From contig RCTD01000019.1 in assembly GCA_014898415.1 (NCBI GenBank), forward strand, positions 806,001-870,000: a stretch of 64,000 nt of DNA. Direction: 5' to 3'. Origin of the DNA: Stromatinia cepivora. Taxonomy: Eukaryota > Ascomycota > Leotiomycetes > Helotiales > Sclerotiniaceae. The first letter of the stretch is position 1. Each line of letters opens with the position of its first letter. A program made the translations under genes and the position numbers. Under the pieces are notes generated by a model. It was not told the DNA's origin. It worked only from the letters and a program-made list of their open reading frames with translations, and ran no database searches. Positions 49,401-59,842 of the stretch are shown in pieces.

Positions 49401-50100
49401 TATAAAAATAAATATATCATTCGTTATTTTATAATTGAATCATTATTTGATCAATCCATTTAGCGATTATATAAAAACTATCGATCACTATTTACAATAT
49501 TTATGGAATATAAGATATTTTGTGATTCAATATAATGGTAATCAAATACTACAACTTTTTGTTTTTTCAGATATTTCTTTTATAGATGATTTAGATATTC
49601 GTTGATTATTCCAAAAATATATTTTATCCTTTTTCGGTGGTTTAATTATATGAAGAGTATTTAAGTAAGATATTATAATCATCTCGATTATCGAAATAGA
49701 GTTTCTCGAAATCGAATGTATATTAAAAGAAATTATAATAATTCTATATTTCTTAAAAGAAATTGATCTAGTAATAAAAGAGTTTGTAATAATCTTTTAT
49801 AATAATCAGCAAATAATCAGATTGATGGTTGATGAGAATAAATGGATCATTACGAAACTATATTACATTGATATCCAAAATATATGATTATATTAAGAAT
49901 ATTCAAAAAGGAACTTTTATATAATCTATCTATCGATCATTGATATAATTATTAACAAATTCACTAAGAATCTTATAAGATAAAAGTTCGAATACTTTCG
50001 ATCCTTTTTCAATCTATAAGATATAACTAAGAATCTTATAAGATAAAAGTTCGAATACTTTCGATCCTTTTTCAATCTATAAGATATAAGTAATAGGATT
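46480..50100 (+). pseudogene. Integrase-RT-RNase H remnant of middle Copia element
   Basis: The right-hand half of pol after the inner insertion. Integrase-like sequence runs over 46480-47050 (KGIEFKLF, YKSNKGSEYIE). RT appears at 48900-49300 (YNLQNSS-I-FKDFI, LKYIIMILFFINNIQIIYYK, KLQDLGNTKWFLDIYI). RNase H follows at 49540-50090 (FSDISFIDDLDIR, FFGGLII, IEIEFLEIE, the DNQQTIRL-like and TKLYYIDIQ segments). All carry stops. Confidence 0.75.
49963..50088. repeat. Perfect 63-bp tandem duplication
   Basis: The block starting ACTAAGAATCTTATAAGAT is present twice, at 49963-50025 and 50026-50088, without a visible mismatch, inside an otherwise heavily mutated element. Confidence 0.9.
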
Positions 50101-52014
50101 ATAGAATTTGAATAATAATAATTTAGAATTTGAATAACAATAATTATAAAGCTTGAATAACGATAATCTAGAATTTATAATTCTTCCCTTTGATATAAAT
50201 AAAATAAATCTTATTTAATATCCTAGACTATTATATTTTTTTATAATATATTTCAATTTATATATTCTATATCCATCAGGAAACAAAGAACAATCAAAAC
50301 TGATCATTTCTCCATTCTTCATTTTTCTGTCCTCGAAGAAGGATAAGCTTTTTTCTAAATTCAATAATTTGAAGTTTAAATAAAAGAGTTTCTGGATTAT
50401 CTATAATAATCAAAAAACGAAGAATAATTGGAATAATCAAAGTTATTAGTATTATCAGTATTATAGGAGCTAAAGGATTATCCCTTTTTTTCTTTTTCTT
50501 TGAATATATCATTTATTCTTTTCGTTTCTTCTTCTTTATCATTCTTTCTTTTTCATTCTTATTATTGCTTTCCGAAATCATAATATACTTTTTCTATTCA
50601 GCTTTTCAAAGATTCCGATAAGTAATACAGCAAGAAAAAGGGAAATAACAATATAGAGGCAAAGAAACAATTTCTTTTTTCTTCTTGATCTTTAATATTA
50701 TCTTTATTATAATTCTGTATCCTTATTTGGATTATACAATCAACAATCAATATATTATAAAAATAGAGGGTAAACGAAGAACTTATTTTCGAATTTTATC
50801 GATAAACAATGATATAATAATCTATTAAAGGATAAAGGAAAACCAATAAAGGAATATATAAATAAATATTATAATTCCAATATTAATGATTATTCGGTTT
50901 GGAAGAATCAACAAAGTATTCGTTATAGAAATTATATCTACTAACAATTAACGATTTTATATATCGAATATATAGATAATCATTTCTTTCTTTATGATTT
51001 CTTTTATCTTTTATTTTGATTAAAGAGTTAACAACTTTCAATAATCTTTTTTCTTTCTTTTCTTTATCTAATTCATCATCCGAAAAATCTAATATTGAAA
51101 GATCGAATGGATTGTTATTATTAGATAAAGAAATTTTCCCTTTTTTCTTTCCTTTATTGAACAATCTTTGCCTCGATAATTACAAATATAGGATTAGTAA
51201 AATTTTTCAATTATATAATAGAATTCAAGAATAAAATCTACCTTCAAATTATTATCTGAATCTATAATAAACAATTGATTATAATGAATAATAGTTTCTT
51301 TAATAAAGAGGAACGGTTTTTGAAATAGATAATTGTATATCATTTTAGGAACAGATTTAGTTAAGCTATACTTTTAGAGATCGATATTTTGATTCGTTAT
51401 CTATATTGGATTTATTAATTCTCTTTACTCAATTTATTAATCCTTTAAAAAAGTATTAGGATCTTCTTTTGTATTCAATTTTTTCAAAACTTTTTTTTTA
51501 ATCATTATTTGTCTAATACAATTGAGATTTATTTATTTAGCTTTTTTAGACCCTGAAATCTTAGATATGATAATGATTAATAAAAACTTAATTAAAACAA
51601 AAACGAAAATGTAAAAAGGGGATCTATATATCTTTAAAAATTTATTCATTTTATTTCGTTATTGTGATCAATATATTGTAATTTAATAACTATATATATT
51701 TTCAATTGTTATATTATAGGATCGATTATTCATTTGTATTCTTTCGATGGAAAACTTTCTTTTTATTATTCAAAATCTTAATTTCGAAGAATATTGTAGA
51801 TAGCAAATCGAAGATCAAAAGAAATTTGTGATTTATATATAATCAAATTCTTCTTTATTCTAAGAATATCAGGATTATTTCAGGTTTATATATTATATTA
51901 CTTTTTTGTTGATATCTATTTATAATTATTTCGCATATTCATTTATGAATTATATGAATTGCTATTTTCTATATCTTTCTATTTGTTTTAAATCGCTTTT
52001 CGATTTGGGGAGTG
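50100..52014 (-). other. Non-pol tail of the middle Copia element with antisense open frames
   Basis: Between RNase H and the 3' LTR no pol domain is readable on +. On the minus strand, 51164-50883 (93 residues, Lys/Asp/Glu-rich, with DLSILDFSDDELDKEKKEKR) and 50512-50294 (72 residues with a hydrophobic segment) are open. They could be relics of an accessory gene analogous to the one in the inner element, or chance frames in A+T-rich DNA. Confidence 0.35.
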
Positions 52015-52323
52015 TATCACAGAAAGCTCTGTGATCTTCTATATCTTATGAAGGATCAAAGCATATATTTTTTAATTGGAATAAAGGATCTACTAACTTT
52101 TACCAATTTACCAATTGATAAGATGATCTTAATATACTAATAAACAAAGATCTAGTTTAATTAAGGTATATATCGGTTAAATAATTACTCATTTGTTTTA
52201 TATATACAATTCTTGATTCATATAATTAAGGGCAAATCATTCAATTCTTTTACTCTATCAATCATATGTACCACCTATTCCCCGATCCCTGAAAGTGCTC
52301 TGTAATCATACTATCCCGTGATA
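52015..52323 (+). repeat. 3' LTR of middle element
   Basis: 309 bp, the same length as the 5' copy. Nearly all visible differences are transitions, the pattern left by RIP. Confidence 0.92.
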
Positions 52324-52329
52324 CAATTA

Positions 52330-55130
52330 TTATTTGATCAAATCAGAAATACAAAGATTATATCATTGTTTCGATTATTCATCTATAAATAGATTCTATT
52401 GAATCCTTTAATATATAGATTATATAGATATTGTCTAAAGAGATTTCGAAAGATTTATAAAATTCTGTGAATATTATCAAAAATATAGAAAATCCCTAGG
52501 CAGATTCAAGTTCAATTTTTGTAATGATATCAAATTTAATTATTCGATTATAATTGATATTATGTATATCAATAATAAATCGATATTATATATTATTAAT
52601 AAAGGAATCAGATTCTAAATAGTATAATAATTTGATAATATCAATACAAAATATATATGGGATAAATTGAGAATATATTAAATGAATATATATTTAAGTC
52701 TATCAGATTATATTATTTATAATATCGGGAAAAATTTTGTAAATAAAGAATTCAAATAATATGCCGAAATGATGGTAATCAATATGAAAAGCGTATTTAT
52801 CGAAGTATATTAATCAATTGGAATAATCAAATACTATTATCAAATTATTCGATGTATATACAATATTATCGAGAAAGAATTCAAGGGTATTGAAATAATG
52901 AAAGAATCGATACTATAAATAGTAATGAAAGCAATCAATAATACCGCTGGTTCCAATAGAATTGTACCTATCCTCCTAATATTCGGAGTATATTTATAAA
53001 TGAGCGAATTCGATTCATTAATATCTAATATTCAGTAACGATTTAATGTAATCAAGAAAGCAAATAATGAAATCAAAAAGCTCCGAATTAAAAGATAAAT
53101 AACAAATATATTAAATTAATATAACAATCCAAATATAATTCTTATTTATAAATTATTAATTAATTCAAAAGTATAAATATAAAAAGAAGGGAATAATTGA
53201 ATTATCAGATAAATAAGATTATTTATGTTATTACGAATCGAAGACGAAATCCATATAATTCAATTATCAAATGGATTTATAATTTTTCGATTTATAATAA
53301 TGAAATTTTATATAATCGAAATAACGATACCAATAAAATTAATTATATAAATAGAATCTATTGTAATAGAACAAATCCCTTAGGAAATATCCTTAAAGGA
53401 CCTCGAAATTATTTCTCGGAAAAAATTTAAAATTGTTTTAAAAAATGTGGTAAAAACAAATCCTAGTATTTTTCAAATAATTATTCTATTAATAAATACA
53501 ATATTAATCGAAACCATAACAATATATTTTATTGAAAATATAATAGAAGTACTGGATATAATTATCTATTTTCAAAACAATAAAAAAGAAAATATCATTG
53601 AAATCTTCAATGAAAACCTATTAATATCCGATATACCCCAAAATCTATCAATTTATAAAAAATCAAAAAAGAAAAAGATCAATAATTTAATAGAAAACAA
53701 TATATTCGAAATTATATAACAAATAGATATATCAAAAGGTATACAAATATTTAAATCAAGATTTATCAATAAAATCAAAAATGAAGATATTAAAAAAGCA
53801 TTCCCAAAATCAAGATTTGTAATTCAGATATAGAATGATACAAAAAAAAGAATAGTATTAATATAATCGCCTATAATTCAGCAAACAAGTTAATATTTGA
53901 TATTAAATATTATAATTATTCTATAATTAATTATATAAATAACTTTATATATTAAGGATATTATTCAAGTTTATATACAAACAACATCCAATTTAATATA
54001 ATTATTCTACATTCTACCACTTAAAGAAATGAAATTTATAAAGAGAATATTACTACAAATAATCAAACTATTATATAATATACCAAAAACTGGAAATCAT
54101 TAATTCGATATTTACCATAACCATTATCTTACTATACTTCAAATAATCCAATCAATCTATAATTTTTATCTAATATATACCAAACAAAAAAACGAAATAT
54201 TCGAACTAATAAGATTTCAAATAAATAATATAATCATTATAATCAATAAAGTATTCACAAACAAAAAACAAAAAGAATTCGAAAATACAAAATTTCTTAT
54301 AAAAAATCGAAAAACTTTATTACCCAAAAATTCTTTCAAATTCAATAGAACTATTATTATTCAAGCAAATAATAGTTCCATTTATATTAATCAGGAAAGA
54401 CAATATACAAATCTATAATTCGTCAAAATATAATCAATCGATATTCATAGTACAAAAAGCAAAGTTCGAAAAAACACAATTTTAAAGGATCAATATATTG
54501 TTCAATATACAAAAGGAATTTATATTTCGATAATATATCAATCAAAAATATCATTCGCTCTTTCTTTTGCTATCCAGATTATCAATTCTAAAAAGAAAGA
54601 TACAAAATTGATAAATAAAACAATCCAATAACAAATAAACAATTCAATTAAAGAATTGAAATTTGTATCATTCGATTTCGATTCGCTGAAACTAATAATA
54701 TTCATAGATATATCATTTATTAATAATTAAGATTTGTCTTTACAAATCAAATATATTATTATATTAATAAACAAAAACAACAAAACGAATCTAATTCATT
54801 GATTATTCATCAAATATAAAAGAATTACTAGAAGTATATTAATATCGGAACTTTACAGTATGATTTTAGGATTCGATATTAGTATAATATTCAAAAGCAT
54901 TATCGAAGATATATTACCAAAGTAGAAAGTACTATTAATTATATATATAAATTCGAAATCATTTTACAATTGTTTTATAAAACTAGATTCAATTTGAAAG
55001 AAAAGATTGATAATTGATTTAATGATTTTGTAGTAATTGTATAAACAAAAGAAGATAATGGAAATCAAATGGATTAATAGAGAATCTAATTTTATTGATA
55101 TAATAACAAAAGCAAAATTATATTAGGTTT
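52330..55130 (+). pseudogene. Integrase-RT-RNase H remnant of outer Copia element
   Basis: After the middle insertion, integrase motifs resume (NNTAGSNRIVPILLIFGVYL near 52940-53000, matching the analogous segment of the inner element near 42540). RT follows (NKIKNEDIKKAFPKSRFVIQI, DIIQVYIQTTS, LYNIPKTGNHFDIYH-like), then RNase H (SLKLIIFIDISFINN, IKYKRITRSILISELYSM, INSKSFYNCFIKL). Stops are frequent. Confidence 0.78.
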
Positions 55131-55416
55131 TTAGAGATCTTGTAAAAAGCAATACAATCAAGGTTAAGATTATAAAATGAATAAAGAAATTAGAATATGA
55201 TAAAAAGAAAATGATATAAATATAGGAACCAAAAAACGAATACAAAACAAAAACCATTATGGATATATATTCAATTATTGAATATATGATCATTTTATAT
55301 ATAAATTGATTCAAACAAAAAAACAAAACGAAAACTAGAACTAAAAAAAGTATTTATTTATTAAATATATATATTCCTGAAATATACAATACTTCGACTT
55401 TAAAAGAAATTACCAA

Positions 55417-55622
55417 TATCGGAATATGAATTATATATATAATAAGGATAATAAGAATAGTAAGGATAATAAAGATCATATATATAGTATACCGGTATAT
55501 ACTATTATATAAATCTTCATTCTCTATAGATTCTAGCTTTCTAAGTAAATCAAAATATATCAATAAAGAGTTCTATATGTTCATTGATAAGCTTCACTTC
55601 CCCGTGTACAGTTGTCCCGACA
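55417..55622 (+). repeat. 3' LTR of outer element
   Basis: 206 bp, TATCGG...CCCGACA, followed by the TTATA duplication. It is about 15 bp shorter than its partner through a deletion near the CATTAATGCGCCGG segment. Confidence 0.88.
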
Positions 55623-55627
55623 TTATA

Positions 55628-56911
55628 TAAATTTCCAATCAGTATAATGATATTATTAGCCAAAGCCCCTATATATAGGGCAGGCACAGTCATTTTTTGG
55701 TGTGTTTTACAATACTTCCCCTATCAACCTCCATGTATAAGTAACTTCAATTGGAGTTGCTTGTTAACAATTTAAATAGTCTCTCCATACCCAATCTAGA
55801 AAATGCAAGTTCAATAGCATCTATAGACGGAAACGTGGATTTCCCACGCTGCTTAATGCTACGTATATATATATATATATATATATATCCAGGGCAAAAT
55901 GTCCTCGTACGTAATCTCTGTTTCGTCTCGTTTCTAAACTGCCCATATTATATCATTCCCATCCTCCCTAAATAGATAATAATAATGGCTGAAATAGAAG
56001 TCAGTCAGATTCATTTCGGAGGAAGAGTGTTGATAAATCTACCCACTTAAAATCATACTGATTCGCGCTGAAGCGTATATATCAGTGAATTAAGGATTGC
56101 ACAAGTAGCATCACCACAACCCCCACAGCCCGGCATTTCTTCCTGGCTGGAAAGAAAATCAGAAAGAAAATACTGAGAGAAAAGATAAAGCACTTGCAGC
56201 GATTTCCTGTTAATTTTCGATTCTAGTGCAGTATTAGTGTGTCACTATCTATAGTCTATAGTATATACGACTTATGACTTGACCAATTCTTCTTCGTCCA
56301 TCATAGAATTGGAGTTCACAGTAGAGCTCACTTAGGGCCTGTAGCCACTGTCACCTTTTCGTTGGCTATTTGTATGTATCAGTAAACATTATCAGTAAAT
56401 GGAGTGGTAATATTGGACCCAAGAAGTGATGACGAAGCCAATCGCTGTGGCGAGGAAGATGAAAAGAGAAACCGTACCCTTTCGTCATACACTGTTACAT
56501 CTTGCCTAATCCAGATCGGGATCGTCATTTATAACATCAATTTTCCAATCGTCCGAATCTTAATCCAAAAAGAACAGAAATCTATTATTGAAAAGGTGAC
56601 TTAGTAGGCAGCGATCGTATCGGTCTAAAGCTATAGTCATGTCACGAGGCATACTAGAATACTTAGTATCAAACTTAACAAGTCTAAAGAATCTAAGATG
56701 AATTAAAGTTAAAGTTAGCTCAAAATAAGTCTAATACTTTAAGTCGAACAATCCCACAAAGTTATGTTTTTTTTTGAATTCCTTTTTCACCAAACACTTG
56801 CAAATTGTCTGTATTCTCAACATCAATTATCACCATATTGAATACATATCCAATTTCACTTACCAGAGACCAACCAATTAATTATTAAAATCCTACGAGA
56901 TATACAAAACC
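55628..56911. other. Intergenic, right flank of the retrotransposon block
   Basis: It holds a (TA)n microsatellite at 55863-55890 and no supported gene. The final 150 bases, rich in CAA/CCA words, look like the promoter and leader of the next gene. Confidence 0.45.
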
Positions 56912-57532
56912 ATGGATTCCGCTCTTCCCTCCAATACCGCGACTTTGAGGCCCATGACATCATCATCCATCAATTCTTTGATCTCACTCCCTACAGCCAT
57001 AGTCTCAATACTCAACACCACAAATGCAAATACGACCTGCGGCCACAGCTACAAAACTACAACCGACTGTTCAAGAGACACGATGTCAACATGGATTCAC
57101 ATAAGCTACATGCTCCTATCAATCGCGCTTTTCATACATTTCTTAATCTCACGATTCGAATTATCCAAGCCCAAAACACAAATTAGTATTCCCAAGTATG
57201 GAAATATCAAGCAAGAAAAAGAAGGGTTAAGCCACGAACACGCAGTCCGATCACAGATCTGGGAGGAAAAGGAGAATTATCAAAAAGATGCATCCCGCAT
57301 GGTGAAAATTCGAACTCTAGCACAGGATTCTAGTAATGCTATTGATCCAGAGAGTAAAGTTCATTTTATGACGGAATATGCGGCGGCTAAGAAAAATGAA
57401 CATCTTATGTTGATAGAAGAGATTTTGGAAAATTATAGGGTTTTGCCGTCTGAGATAGAGGAAGTTATGGAGGAGGGAAGGTACCAACCGGTTCCGAGAT
57501 ATCGAGCTGAGGATCATGATACTTGGGCTTGA
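56912..57532 (+). CDS. Small single-pass membrane protein, unrecognised
   Basis: Single exon, 206 residues, with a good ACCATGG start context. Residues 1-62 are Ser/Thr/Asn-rich with two cysteines. One hydrophobic helix spans about 64-86 (WIHISYMLLSIALFIHFLI), followed by a charged 120-residue tail with heptad-like Glu/Lys/Ala spacing (EHLMLIEEILENYR). No signal peptidase-like N-terminus is obvious. I recognise no family. Codon use and composition are unlike the A+T-rich block to its left, which supports a real gene. Confidence 0.6.
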   Translation: MDSALPSNTATLRPMTSSSINSLISLPTAIVSILNTTNANTTCGHSYKTTTDCSRDTMSTWIHISYMLLSIALFIHFLISRFELSKPKTQISIPKYGNIKQEKEGLSHEHAVRSQIWEEKENYQKDASRMVKIRTLAQDSSNAIDPESKVHFMTEYAAAKKNEHLMLIEEILENYRVLPSEIEEVMEEGRYQPVPRYRAEDHDTWA

Positions 57533-58432
57533 AAGATGTTTGAGGAGGACTATGGAATGTAAAAGGAGATGAAGGATAGCAGTATGTATATGAGGGAGGG
57601 ATCTTCGATATTTGCGAAATTTATCCGCATAATAGATTTAGATTCTTCCGGGTATTGGAAATATTACGAGCCTCATCTAAAACCAAACATCTCCCTATAT
57701 CTCTCATGCTTTATAACCCGGATCTTACAGCGTGCTTTTCCCCTTGTGTCCTCGAGTCTAGTTTTACTCTGGTTCATTGTAATATATCTCCGTATGCTCG
57801 CGAAGATCTTAACCCAAGTTCATATTTCCGATCATTATTCTTTTGCCAATATCTACAACGCGGATAACGATGCCAAAAGTACTCCGCAGAACAGAATTCC
57901 AATCCCAATGATAAATCCAGCCAATATAAAAGCATCGCTCACACCATATCCATAATCCTGAACCACGAAACAAATACCGACCAAAATGCTCGAGAAAGTG
58001 ACAATAGAAAAATACATCCACGTGATATATATAAGACTTAAATCCTCAATGCCAATCCTTCGATACTAAGTCTTACATGCGTTATAAATTAGACACTGTG
58101 ATACTCCCCATCGTTTTTCCTTACCCCCTCCCAACAATCTTGTTGAAAATCAAAAATGTCATTGTCGGATATGCCAGGCTTGTATACTTTGTTTGAGAAG
58201 TCTTCGATTCATCGTACTGTTCAGCAATTTTTTAGAATTGAACAATTTCTATCAGTCAACGAAATGATCATCAATGAATACATAGTAGTGATAGTACATG
58301 ATATCTTGTGATACATCGATAGAAAATTTCAAGCAACTTTGCACATTACGTTCAATTTGACCATGCTATTCCCTACAAAAACTCCACGCAAAGAAAACCC
58401 CAAACTTTTCCACCGCAATCCGTTTCTGCCCA
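57533..58432. other. Intergenic, with a 54-codon hydrophobic ORF on the minus strand
   Basis: The minus-strand frame 58017-57853 (54 residues from an ATG) encodes two well-formed hydrophobic segments, MYFSIVTFSSILVGICFVV and DAFILAGFIIGIGILFCGVL, joined by QDYGYGVS. It looks like the last exon of a membrane protein. I found no phase-compatible upstream exon, so it may be a gene relic. The + strand frame over the same DNA is less protein-like. Confidence 0.3.
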
Positions 58433-59371
58433 CTAAAGTGCAAACTTCTCCTTAAACCTCAAAATCGCATCCGCAATCTCCTCAACATTAGTCTCCAGCG
58501 CAAAATGACCCGCATCCAAAAACTCCACCACCAAATTCCTACAATCCCTCTTAAACGCCTCCGCACCAGCCGGTACAAAAATATCATCATTCTTTCCCCA
58601 AACCGCCAGAATGGGAACATTTGAGTCCCTAAAAAACTTTTGAAATTCCGGATAAAAATCAAGATTGGTACGATAATCATAGAAAAGATCGAGTTGGATT
58701 TCCGCATTTCCAGGACGGGAAAGTAGAGCATAGTCTAGGGTATAAGATTCCGGTGCGATTTTATGGAGATGGGATGCCGGGGTTCCGGTGATGTATTGCC
58801 ATTTGGTCGAGTCGAGGGACATGATTGATTTGACGGGTTCTTTGGAAGTGGCTAGGTCTTCGGGAGTTTTGGCTGCCCACATTTTTTGGAGAGGTGCCCA
58901 GAAACCACCGAGTCCTTCGGTATAGGCATTGCCGTTTTGGGAAATGATTGATTGAATGGCGTCTGGATGGCGAAGTGCTAGGCGTAATCCGACAGGAGCG
59001 CCATAGTCGAAGATGTAGATGGAATATTTTTGGACATTGAGTTTATTCAAGAAAGACTCGATAGAAGTGGTTAGAGAATCGAATGTGTATTTGTAGTTTC
59101 GGGATTCAGGAATTTCTGTGAATCCGAAACCAGGGAGATCTGGAGCCAAGATGTGATATTTCTTAGAGAGGAGAGGAATTAGGTTGCGATATTGATGAGA
59201 AGAGCTAGGAAATCCATGAAGGAGAAGGAGGGTGGGTGCATCGGAAGGTCCAGCCTCTCTGTAGAATATATTGATGCCATCGGCATCTATAGTTTTGAGA
59301 TGAATGGCAGTCATTGTGGAGTATCGTTTGGTAATTATGTCAAGCAGATGAAGATCGATTATGTGGCTCAT
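58433..59371 (-). CDS. Alpha/beta hydrolase, epoxide hydrolase/haloalkane dehalogenase-like
   Basis: Single exon, 312 residues from 59371, or 293 from the internal ATG at 59314, where homology-like sequence begins (MTAIHLKTIDADGINIFYREAG). Visible features are the oxyanion motif LLLHGFPSSSHQYRNLIP, LAPDLPGFGFTE, the nucleophile elbow IFDYGAPVGLRLALRHP and a cap domain with Trp-rich helices. The acid region is AVWGKNDDIFVP and the catalytic histidine lies in DAGHFALE. The elbow carries Asp where esterases have Ser (G-x-S-x-G), as in epoxide hydrolases and haloalkane dehalogenases, so C-O or C-halogen bond hydrolysis through an Asp ester is expected. The substrate is unknown. It lies 471 bp downstream of the P450 on the same strand. 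Confidence 0.88.
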   Translation of the reverse strand: MSHIIDLHLLDIITKRYSTMTAIHLKTIDADGINIFYREAGPSDAPTLLLLHGFPSSSHQYRNLIPLLSKKYHILAPDLPGFGFTEIPESRNYKYTFDSLTTSIESFLNKLNVQKYSIYIFDYGAPVGLRLALRHPDAIQSIISQNGNAYTEGLGGFWAPLQKMWAAKTPEDLATSKEPVKSIMSLDSTKWQYITGTPASHLHKIAPESYTLDYALLSRPGNAEIQLDLFYDYRTNLDFYPEFQKFFRDSNVPILAVWGKNDDIFVPAGAEAFKRDCRNLVVEFLDAGHFALETNVEEIADAILRFKEKFAL

Positions 59372-59842
59372 GGTCTCGCCATATATACACGTCTAAGCCA
59401 AGAATTGCTGGGTATATTCAACAACCCATACTTGAACTATGTATATATGGAGAGTATATATTGACTGACGTTTGTCGAATCTGAAAACGGCCGCGGGCTT
59501 GCATTCTTTTGTCTTTGTCATCAACTTACATGACGGTGATTCGAGATAACTGCACTTCTGATTGGTAGAAATCTGAACAAGGAAAGGAACGAAGGAATTT
59601 AGAGTATCCTTGAGCATGCTGCTCCGGTGAACAGGTCTTTATGGAATGTTCATTAAATCAATGAAAAGGCGTAAAACCTTTCATGTCGACATCTTGCCCA
59701 AGATATTGCAAGCTCGGTGATTGAATAATGATAGCTCAAAAACCGATGAGATTATTCAGCTCGAAATGGAATGTTTATGATCCATTATTGAATCTGAATA
59801 GTTGATAAATTTGCCAATGCTAATTCCTGCCACTCTATTCGT

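Larger units (their letters stand above)
37144..52323 (+). mobile_element. Middle Copia-type LTR retrotransposon (contains one nested insertion)
   Basis: Two 309-bp LTRs (37144-37452 and 52015-52323) align end to end, from TGTCACGG (TATCACAG in the right copy) to TATCCCGTGATA. They differ almost only by C/T and G/A. A perfect target duplication CAATT lies at 37139-37143 and 52324-52328. Net length without the inner element is about 8.3 kb. Gag-like sequence (GIWDLVNP) lies near 37690 and protease-like sequence (IFIPSFHINIISKTRLKKTG) near 39205-39265; the inner element interrupts just after this. Integrase (46480-47050) and RT/RNase H (48700-50100) follow. About 1.9 kb remains between RNase H and the 3' LTR. 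Confidence 0.92.
33692..55622 (+). mobile_element. Outer Copia-type LTR retrotransposon (contains two nested insertions)
   Basis: LTRs at 33692-33912 and 55417-55622 share TGTCGGAATATGAAT (TATCGGAATATGAAT in the right copy), AAATCAAAATATATCAATAA and CATTGATAA. They end TCTGATA and CCCGACA. An exact 5-bp target duplication TTATA lies at 33687-33691 and 55623-55627. Without the insertion at 37144-52328 the element would be about 6.75 kb. Remnants in the Copia order on the + strand are: protease-like sequence near 36740-37130 (FQGIIID..., AKMIFGIG, QDIDRLGVYYNN), then after the insertion integrase (52330-53110) and RT/RNase H (53720-55130). Every domain carries stop codons; the element is dead. 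The 15-nt LTR length difference and many C/T differences indicate age and RIP. Confidence 0.9.

Noticed and set aside
43833..55563. Open frames of 60-120 codons in the A+T-rich block as independent genes
   Set aside because: Those that can be interpreted are fragments of retrotransposon RT, RNase H or integrase; others are Ile/Asn/Lys-rich chance frames in A+T DNA.
33692..55622. A+T-rich 22-kb block as a regional centromere or mitochondrial insertion
   Set aside because: Nested LTR pairs, target duplications and readable Copia domains explain the block. No mitochondrial gene or tRNA pattern is visible.
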